Shown here: positions 56,410-64,000 of the stretch, piece after piece
Layout of the letters: every line of letters begins with the position of its first letter
Numbering within the stretch: the first letter of the stretch is position 1
DNA from: Epiperipatus broadwayi
Lineage: Eukaryota; Onychophora; Udeonychophora; Euonychophora; Peripatidae
DNA length: 64,000 bases
NCBI GenBank assembly: GCA_028023455.1
Contig: JAQFVV010012416.1
Span: forward strand, 9,491,967-9,555,966
Direction: 5' to 3'
Program-made: the position numbers and the translations under genes
The notes under the pieces: generated by a model
What the model saw: the letters and a program-made list of their open reading frames with translations, nothing else
Databases searched by the model: none
What the model was told of the DNA's origin: nothing

Positions 56410-57790
56410 TAATTAAAATTTATCCAAAATTCAACCAAACTAGCCAGAAAAAAAAAAACTAAATTAAAATACAACCAAAGGTTTCACTGCTACAAGCAGA
56501 CATCTCAAGTGTAAAGAACTACAAAAACTACACCATCCACCCTTAATATTAAAAGAATCCTTAAATAAGTTAATAGCTTCAGAATGATAAATTTTCAATA
56601 ATAAAGATTCTTTAATTCTTTTTATTTCATTTCTCTCAAAGAAAACAACCTTAGCTTCATCAAAATTAATAGTGTGGCCTATATATTTTCCATGGACATA
56701 CAAAGCAGAACTAAGATATTTATTTCTAACCCTACTTTTATGAACCTTTATTCTTTCATTTAAACTCAAACTACTCTGGCCTATGTAAACCTTCTTACAA
56801 AAACAAGGGATACAATACACTATACCAGAAATAGTCCTCCTATCAAAAATTTTCTTTGTATTATTTAATAAATTATTCAAAGTAATACCCCTTTTCCAAG
56901 TAATTATTTCCAAACAAATTGCTATTCTTACATATAATTTTATAAGACAATTTAAATGGCAAAGAAATAAAATCATATTTTTCTTTATCCTTTACATCCT
57001 TACAAATATTACTATTAAATAAAATACTTTTAACAAATTTATCAGAGTAGCCAACAATCAAATACTCTTTATAAAATTGATCTTTCTGAAACAAAGCTAC
57101 CCCATTAGAATTATTTAATTTTAATTTCTTAAAGCAGCTACTTTATGAGATACAGACTGATAGCTATCAGGTTTAATTATAGACATTAACTCTTTACTTT
57201 TAACAAAATGACTGCATAATAAACAATTAGTCTTTAGATTTCTAATCACCAAAAGATCTAAAAATTTTAATTTAACAAAATCTAACCCCCCCCCTTCTAA
57301 TACATATCTTATAGAAGGATCAAAACAATTAAACTCATGTACAAATTCCTTCAATTTATTATTCTCAACTACAAACAAACACTCAAAAAAATTATCAAAA
57401 AAACTACAAACAAACAATCATCCACATATCTAACAAATAATTTTAAATACTGTATATACAATTCTTTTTAATAATAATTTCCTCCTCCAAATAATTAATG
57501 TAAACTGAACAAACTAAAGGTGAAATAATGTAACCTATTATCCACCTTTCCTTAATTTTATAAAAATTACCTTTATAAGTAAAATACATAGAATCCTCCA
57601 ATAATAAAAGCAAATCTCTAATGATTTTAATTTTATTTTTTTGATAAAGAACCTTGTTTAACCAACACAGACATAAGATCATCAATCCTGCTTAACCTAT
57701 TAACAGACTGATACATATTCTTAATATCTAAACTGCTTATCACATCATTAGCAATTAACCTATCCTTAAGATAGATAAGTAGTCAAGAAA
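56410..57790 (-). mobile_element. Penelope-like element 3, 5'-truncated
   Basis: The minus strand carries RT motifs from about 57780 down to 57400 and a GIY-YIG domain at 56500-56850, ending in a 3' region at 56410-56500 that is also seen as an inverted pair at 52766-52985. The reading frame is split by at least three shifts. No terminal repeats were found around it. Confidence 0.82.
56464..57780 (-). pseudogene. Penelope-like RT and GIY-YIG protein, broken
   Basis: From the N-terminal side, near 57745, the minus strand reads Ser-Ser-Leu-Asp-Ile-Lys-Asn-Met-Tyr (motif A-like). Near 57535 it reads Tyr-Ile-Ile-Ser-Pro-Leu-Val-Cys-Ser-Val-Tyr (motif B-like), and near 57430 Arg-Tyr-Val-Asp-Asp-Cys-Leu-Phe with both catalytic aspartates. 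The frame at 57121-57417 holds Leu-Lys-Phe-Leu-Asp-Leu-Leu-Val. The last frame (56464-56976) has Gly-Ile-Val-Tyr-Cys-Ile-Pro-Cys and Val-Tyr-Ile-Gly-Gln-Ser-Ser (GIY and YIG strands), then Leu-Asn-Glu-Arg-Ile-Lys with the arginine present, and Lys-Glu-Ser-Leu-Leu with a candidate Glu. It is a different PLE lineage from element 1 by sequence. Frameshifts near 57440, 57110 and 56900 disable it. Confidence 0.84.
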
Positions 57791-58311
57791 ATGTAAGAAG
57801 TATCAAAATGAGACACTAGGTAAGGTAATGAATTTTTTGTTTGTATGAAATGGACAAAGTAAAGATGCATAAAAATTATAATGGAATAATATATATACTT
57901 TTATTGAAGATGGAAAATTTTGTGAACTTATCATGAGAATTTTATATTTCTACCCCTTTGGAAGTCTCACTTCATAATTTGTTTTTTTACCTCTCAGCTA
58001 TTAGATATATAAGGTAAAGTAATGTATATTAAAAGTTATAAATAAATTTGTGAAATAGGTGCTGATAGAAAATAATAGAAATATAGCTGAAAAATCTACA
58101 AAATATAAAATAGAAAAAGATAACCTAAACAGAATGATAGAGTTTCAACTAACCAGAGATCATATTCTGAAAATTGAATAAATGGTAATAAACTTTATAC
58201 AGGAATGCTATTATAATGAACAAAGTATGAGCATATCCAGTTTATTCGGAATATTGAAATACAAACCAAAATCATTAATAAAGCTTTAAAATTACACTTA
58301 AATAATGTTAA
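57791..58311. other. No recognised feature
   Basis: AT-rich flank of PLE 3. Confidence 0.45.
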
Positions 58312-58420
58312 ACCATCAAACATCACATGATCCCCATCTCTATACTAGCACATAATTTGTTGTAAACAAAGGCAACTACTGTATGGGGAGTTTTGCCTTT
58401 GTTTAAATAATGTTATAAAA
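58312..58420 (+). repeat. Repeat family A, internally deleted copy
   Basis: Holds the family start (catcaaacatcacatgatcc, ccatc) and end (ctactgtatggggagttttg, cctttg) but lacks the middle. caaaggcaa and ttgcctttg around the end part pair with each other. Confidence 0.65.
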
Positions 58421-58861
58421 AATTATAATTTTTATTTGTTAGTAATATAGACATTATTCATAGAAAAAGTTTAGACAATTTGCCAAGCTAAAATTTCTTT
58501 ACCTTAATCCAATCTATAAGTGCCAAGCTAAAATTGTTTTACTGTAATTCAATTTATGTGCCAACTTTCTGCTTTCAAACATTTAACAACATTTTCCTTA
58601 GATAAATAGATTAACCATTATTACTAATTATGTATTAGATTACTTAGAAGTTATTATATTAATTTAGCTCATATATAACATTTAAACTTATTAAAAATTA
58701 GTACATCTATTCTTATTAAATATAACCACATGGTGTCATTAACTTTTTTTATGTCTTTATTTATGAGTTTAATATATATATATAAGGTGAAATAAACATT
58801 TTAAATATTGTATATGTATAAGTTTTTCTTGAAATACTTTTTTGTTAACAAACAAAATTGA

Positions 58862-59062
58862 ACCACTAAAACATTATATGATCACCATTTATTATGCTTA
58901 CATAGTAGTACCACCCAATTCAAGCCACAGTAATCAATGGATTCCAGAAAGTTTGTGCATCAAAATTCATATCTAATGGCTATTCATTCAATATCACCAG
59001 GTTAGTTTTTAGCTTGTGGCTTTTATCAGTGAGGGGTCTTGGAACTGAGAGCACACATCTAG
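58862..59062. repeat. Repeat family A copy with inverted interior
   Basis: The start block ccactaaaacattatatgat is in plus orientation. The following blocks (gtaccacccaattcaagcca, aatcaatgga, agcttgtggcttttatcagt and gaggggtcttgg) are in minus orientation. The copy therefore has its body flipped relative to its start. Confidence 0.65.
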
Positions 59063-59335
59063 ATTTTTGGATCTAATGCATCTCTCTAGGATCCACTTTT
59101 TATTTGTTTAGTTACCTATAATATTATGAGCCCAAAATCAAAACATAATAATGTTTTCAACCCTAGCTGATTCACTTATATAGTTACACATATCTGAACC
59201 CACTTCAATATCTATACATTTTGATGTCTTTGTTGTTTTTTGTTTTTGTTTTGGGGGGGGGGGCGCTCATGGCTTTATAGTTAATTAAAAAGGTAAAAGT
59301 TGGCTTTTGGAATGTTGTATTAAATTTGAATATCT

Positions 59336-59490
59336 AGATCTCAGATCAAAGGCACCTCACTGATGAAAGCCACAAGATAGAAACTAGACTGGAAATATTG
59401 GATGAGTAAGCATATGGATTTTATTGTACAAACCTTCTAGCATCCATCACTAAGTGGCACTACTGTATGGAGAGAGTTGCTACTGTTCAA
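59336..59490 (+). repeat. Repeat family A copy
   Basis: Contains tcagatcaaaggcacctcac, tgatgaaagccacaagatag, aaactagactgg, attggatgagta, gcatccatc and ctactgtatggagagagtt, in the family order. It is 5'-truncated. Confidence 0.7.
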
Positions 59491-59515
59491 ACAAAATTAA
59501 TAGTTAATTTATTAC

Positions 59516-59647
59516 AGATATAATAAACACCTCCATACTTCCCCATTCTTTTCAAATTCATTTAAATAAAGATATTTGTCTTTTATTATATCTTTATTTA
59601 AATGAATTTAAAAAGAATAGGGAAATATGGAGGTGTTTATTATATCT
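59516..59647. repeat. 60-bp near-perfect palindrome
   Basis: Arms at 59516-59575 and 59588-59647 are complements apart from a few bases: agatataataaacacctcca on the left against tggaggtgtttattatatct on the right. The spacer is 12 bp. It lies 26 bp after a family A copy. No known transposon end was recognised. Confidence 0.9.
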
Positions 59648-59994
59648 ATAAGATATTACACACAGGAAAGAGAAAGGTTAATAACTCCGTGTGTGTAAAA
59701 TAAATAAAAAATCAGATATATTAATCTTTAACTGAGGTTTAAAGTTTATATCTGTGCTAGAGATAATAGTTTCGAAAATGATTAGTAATAATCATTAGTG
59801 TATTTATCTGAATTGGATGGCGTTAAAGTTGTGAGTGGAGGAAGTTTGACAATGGTAAATGAAAATGTAACAATTAATTTATTACATTAAATAAAAAAAA
59901 TATGAGGAAAGGAAGTATTATATGTAAAAATAATTAGGTGATCAATTTATATCTTTATCAGAAAGTTTTGTAATGATATTTTCAGTGTAATCAT
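59648..59994. other. No recognised feature
   Basis: AT-rich spacer. Confidence 0.45.
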
Positions 59995-60135
59995 ATATTG
60001 GACTATTTTCGTTATCTAGTTTAATTGCAACGTGTTTTTAAAAAAATTCTAACAGTTGAACATTCACTATTTGAACATTTTAAATAAAGTGTGATTTTTT
60101 TCTAGTGGATGATAGAAATGTTCTAACATATCATT
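59995..60135. repeat. Short relative of the PLE 1 inverted-repeat ends
   Basis: atattggactattttcgtta (then tcta) at about 59996 differs at two of 24 positions from the outer end of the PLE 1 left arm (39471). About 110 bp on, gatgatagaaatgttct resembles the opposite end in inverted orientation. It may be a minimal element made only of the two ends. Confidence 0.5.
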
Positions 60136-61595
60136 ATATGATGAAATATTAATTAAGGATAGATTTTGCTGCATTGCTTTAAAGAAAATCTCTTGAAATT
60201 TTACTAAGAAGAGTAATCGATTAATAATCATGAATAAATTATATTACGAGTAGTTATTTTACTTATTTATTTTTTTCATTAATCTGTCATAAAAAGCATA
60301 GTGACTTCCGGATTGATTTCAACTGAAGTAAAAAAAATCTCACTTTTTGTCAAATGATTACTGCCTTAATTATTCAATTTTGTGCTTAAACATCATGAAA
60401 TTTTCCAAGAAAATTATTATTGAAAAAAATGTTGCTTCATAAAACAAATTTCAATGTATATGCATGTATCGTATTTATAAAATCATTATAAGATTAAGTT
60501 AAGCTTATTAAAAAAAAATTGATAGTGAAGTATCTGATAATTGTAATTAAAGCAAATTTATGTCTGTGGTGGTATAATTTAATAATAAAATACTTTAAAG
60601 AATGAATTATAGTAAACCATATTCAGGTTACTTAGAGATGAATTCAATTTCTGACAATTTAAATAGATGCCATACTATGTGAAAACTTATATAGATAGAA
60701 ATATTGTACAAATTTAAGTTTATATAATACTTAAAATGGAATATTAATGAAAGTAAATAATGTGACAAAGCAAGAACTGTTCTACTATAGTGCCATCTAT
60801 AGTAAGGTTGAGTAATCAGTTATTACTAGATGGTATTAAATCCCAATCTCCAGATCATTTATGACTTTCGTCTTCATCAGTGAAACTTGGCATTCAGAGA
60901 ATATTATGCATAACATCAACCATCTTTCCATTTTGCTATTCAAGCTATAACTCTGAAGTTCAAAATATACTCAAATTTCAAATTAAACCAACCTCCTTGA
61001 ACAATTACAAAAAAAAAAAATCTACCTACAATTGGAAAAGAGCTGAAATTATTAAAATGTGTAATTACTGATCCAGAGTTCGATCTATATAGTTGAATAA
61101 GTAGGTTGGCGAAGTTTTAAAACCTTAGGGTATTTTGAATTTTAGGACTTTTAGCTTGAGTAGTAAAATGCAATTAAAATTTGTTGCTAGATGTATAACT
61201 GAATTACTTCTAGATTTCAAGTCTTGCTGATAAAAGTTAAAGCCAGAAACTGGTCTGAAGATGAAGTTTTAAATACCTTATCATCTAGTAATTTTTGATT
61301 AATGAAAATTACCATTGATGGAAAAATAGTAGGAAGTTGCTTTTGTTTTAATACATCATGTAAGCTAAAAATGCAAGTGATTTGTTATTAGTAATTGATG
61401 TTAGGTAATAAGATAATAACAATGATGTTTGTAATATTGTCAGCTATAAGGAAAATTTGATGATGATTCAAATTAATCAGAATGTATAGAATTAATATTG
61501 CTAGTAAACTTTCTAGATTATTTATGACATATAATTTTTATTGAACATTTTTAATTAGTACTAATGATAAAATAAATAAGGAAATGGTCCAGTGC
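60136..61595. other. No recognised gene; loose inverted pair 60815-61300
   Basis: attactagatgg near 60822 and ccttatcatctagtaat near 61275, each next to gtcttcatc- or gaagatgaag-type stretches, form a diverged inverted pair about 400 bp apart. The 63-codon frame at 60880-61071 lies between and has no domain. Confidence 0.4.
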
Positions 61596-61712
61596 TTGGG
61601 AGGTCATGTGATGTTTGAATATGTAAATGACAAGAGTTGAGCTCAATACAGGACTTAGTTCTTAAGTCTGCTATTCTACCATTGCACTAAGCCCCATAGA
61701 GCAATAATGATG
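61596..61712 (-). repeat. tRNA-derived SINE copy
   Basis: The minus strand reads ggggcttagtgcaatggtag, then a gactta/taagtc stem at the anticodon arm, then, after a gap, aacatcacatgacctccc. Head and tail match the family seen at 54905-54998. The B box is weak. Confidence 0.58.
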
Positions 61713-61969
61713 ACAAAGAAATACATATCTAAGATTAATTCTTGATGTTTAAATTGATCTCTGTTTTAATCTGAGATATTTTATTGTTGAAATCAAATAT
61801 TTAGTCTGACATAGATTTATATTTAGAATAAATAATATATGTTTGTTCGGTTTGTATGTCAACTTTTTTTTCCAAGTTTGATGCCCTTTTCTTAATTTCT
61901 ATATCTTATTCTGCAAACAATACCAAAAATAGGCTGCCATCAAACCAAGACCTTCAGATCATTTATAAC

Positions 61970-62060
61970 AGGGGTTGGCAACTTTTTAATGGTGTTGTGT
62001 TGAACTTTTGTTGCAACATTATTCCATGTGCTGACATGATTCTACCAATTTTATGACATA
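61970..62060 (+). mobile_element. hAT-like terminal fragment
   Basis: caggggttggcaactttt at 61971 matches the common end of many hAT transposons (caggggt-ggcaa-ctt). It is followed by an AT-rich stretch without a transposase. I found no matching right end, so this is a fragment or the right end has decayed. The 66-codon frame across it is chance. Confidence 0.5.
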
Positions 62061-62679
62061 TATTATCAAAATTAGTCTGGTTATAATGGGCTTCAAAATT
62101 ATATATTATATATTTTTAATGCCTTTTATAACTGGATCTTATATTATAGGTCATTCATTATTTTAAAAGACATAGGATCATATGTGAAAAGTACAGTATA
62201 TGTTTTGTTAAATTATATTGCATTCTAAAGACACGCATAAAATTTTCTTTGGCATGGAGAACATTTATTCCATTGGCATTTTAAAAAATGTGTATTGTTT
62301 ACAAAATTGCTGATTAATGTGCAGTAATTCAGAATAGGCAAAATGCATTTAACTTTCCATGGTTTAATTTAAAAAGCTGATTAATGAACTCTAACACAAT
62401 AAAACAAGTATTTTTCTAACATTTATCAAAAATGTTTCAAAGAAACTCATTTTTGTGATGTAAAAAATGGTACTTACGTATTACTCCTGTGACACAGAAC
62501 ACATATTAGATATGCTGCACCTTTTCACATTCATATCAATCCACTAATAACTTTCTGATCTTGTGATCTGACCAAAATAATGTGTACACAGATCTTGTAC
62601 ATGATATTTTCACAAGATTTGCAAAGTTATTGGCATGTTGAATATTTATGTGAAAAGGCATAGCATATCTAAATATATG

Positions 62680-63440
62680 CTTTGTGTTACTTAGGACTAA
62701 AAATACTACTTTCACACAAAAAAATATAAACAATTTGGAGCATAATTTACCAAAAAAAAAAAAAAAAACAATCTTAAAAATTACATTTTTAACAACAGGT
62801 AAAAAAAAATAATTTTTAATTTGCCATTCAGAAATATATACGACTTTCACAGAAAAATATAAAATATGGTAATGAAATATAAATTAATAACAGTACTAAA
62901 CATGTAAAATTTGACCAAAAAATTGATATTAAACAGTAAATTTTTAAGCAATCAATATGAGACGCCATTATACAAAAAGTCAATATGTTACTTTGCCATA
63001 CAGAAATATATATAACTTTCACAGGGGAAAATATAAAATATGGTGTGGAATGTAAATTAATCACAGTACTAAACATATGAATTTGACTAAAAAATCAATA
63101 TTAAAGAGTAAAATTTTCTAACAATCAATATGAGACACCATTATACAAGAAGTTGCAAATGTTACTTTGCCGTACAAAAATATATACGACATTTACACAA
63201 AAAAGTATAAAATTTATAACAATACTTATAAAGATATGAATTTTAGCACAAAAATAATTAACCGATCTTAAAAAGTACATTTTAAACAAGAGTTCAAAAC
63301 AACAAAAAAAATATTAATTTGTCATACAGAAAAATATATACGGCTTTAAAAATGTAAAACATGGTGTTGAATAGATATTTATAACAATACTAAAGATATG
63401 AATTTGATCATAGAATCACTAAATTACAAAAATTGCCTAA
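62680..63440 (+). repeat. Tandem repeat array, about 170-bp units
   Basis: At least four diverged units carry catacagaaatatatacgac or close variants (near 62826, 62998, 63173 and 63324), then ttcacag or tttacac, aaaatataaaatatgg, and an aatttgac or gaatttga block. The spacing between units is about 150-175 bp, and a partial unit may start near 62690. The minus-strand frames at 62536-63076 are only the repeat read through. Confidence 0.75.
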
Positions 63441-64000
63441 AATATTATTGGTGTCTAGGTGCCATATTGAATTGTTAAAAAAACTGACCTGAGACAATTT
63501 TCACAATAACTTCAGTGTTAGTAATATTAGAGCAAAAAACTTTACATTGATAGAAACTAGAAAAACTAAGGAAAACAATAAGTCTAAGACAAATAATGAT
63601 TACCATTTAAAAAATAAGGAAAAAAATAAATTTCAACATCTGACAATTATTACTTTATTGTTTGTTCATAATTTCTAATTTATCATTAACTAAGTTTAAA
63701 TTACATCTTCATTGATAATTTCTTTGTAGTTCTCATAAAATTATCTTTCAAACCATATATAATACTTCTTACCTGAAATAATACATAGCTTCAGAATCTC
63801 CAAAAAAAGTCGTATATGAATTCTTCATTTTTATCTTGTACCCCAAAAGTTACCAAATCTCAAAGGCGTCTATAAGAAAAAGATTCATCATAATAAAAGA
63901 TACATAACAAATCATTTCCAGAAGATGGATATGCATTTGTCATCATAGCAATTGGCTTCTTTCTATCTAAAACTAGAAATTGTAGGCTACTGTCTGTATC
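63441..64000. other. No recognised feature
   Basis: AT-rich sequence to the window edge. No coding motif was recognised. Confidence 0.45.

Noticed and set aside
60880-61071. 63-codon frame as a gene
   Set aside because: Lies between the arms of a diverged inverted repeat, with an A-rich run and no domain.
42322-64000. Second exon of the kinase gene
   Set aside because: I scanned for codons of Ser-(Phe/Tyr)-Gly-His after a splice acceptor and found no convincing match. Absence is not proven without a profile search.

Overview
This is a gene-poor, strongly AT-rich stretch of animal nuclear DNA, most of it intergenic or intronic and filled with decayed transposable elements and dispersed repeats. 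Animal (metazoan) origin is suggested by Penelope-like elements with GIY-YIG endonuclease domains, RTE-type and other LINEs, a D34D mariner remnant, tRNA-derived SINE-like sequences, an LTR element primed by tRNA-Lys, and one first coding exon with a canonical splice donor. A lophotrochozoan, perhaps a cephalopod, is my best guess. It rests on repeat style and on a short SINE-like stretch near position 376 that recalls an octopus SINE from memory; this is not proven.

The only host gene I can support is the first coding exon of an isopentenyl phosphate kinase-like gene at 42138-42321 (+). It has the family's Lys-Leu-Gly-Gly-Ser start and His-Gly-Ala-Gly motif and ends at a GT-AAG donor. I could not find later exons, so they probably lie beyond a large intron or past the window. 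All other longer reading frames belong to mobile elements or look like chance.

Layout: 0-10 kb is mostly featureless AT-rich DNA with scattered short repeats. At 10.18-11.33 kb an RTE LINE insertion has its 5' part inverted and a 13-bp target duplication on both sides, which is the twin-priming signature. LINE 3' ends lie at 12.45-12.9, 13.65-13.86 and 15.3-17.1 kb. A structurally complete but pol-less LTR retrotransposon fills 19.71-25.49 kb. A 0.7-kb terminal-inverted-repeat element lies at 26.46-27.15 kb. A Penelope-like element (PLE) and a 395-bp tandem duplication fill 31.1-33.9 kb. Two head-to-head RTE fragments lie at 35.1-36.5 kb. A PLE inside long inverted repeats lies at 39.46-41.54 kb. 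Beyond the kinase exon come LINE fragments (43.2, 49.3-50.5 and 53.3-54.6 kb), an internally deleted mariner (51.6-52.2 kb), a third PLE (56.4-57.8 kb), several perfect or near-perfect palindromes, a hAT-like end (61.97 kb) and a tandem repeat array (62.7-63.4 kb).

A recurring theme is inverted pairing: PLE ends, SINE-like modules and anonymous repeats repeatedly occur as head-to-head or tail-to-tail pairs with short spacers. Nothing here is a bacterial-style operon or CRISPR locus. No intact autonomous element was found; every mobile-element protein read here carries a truncation, stop or frameshift.
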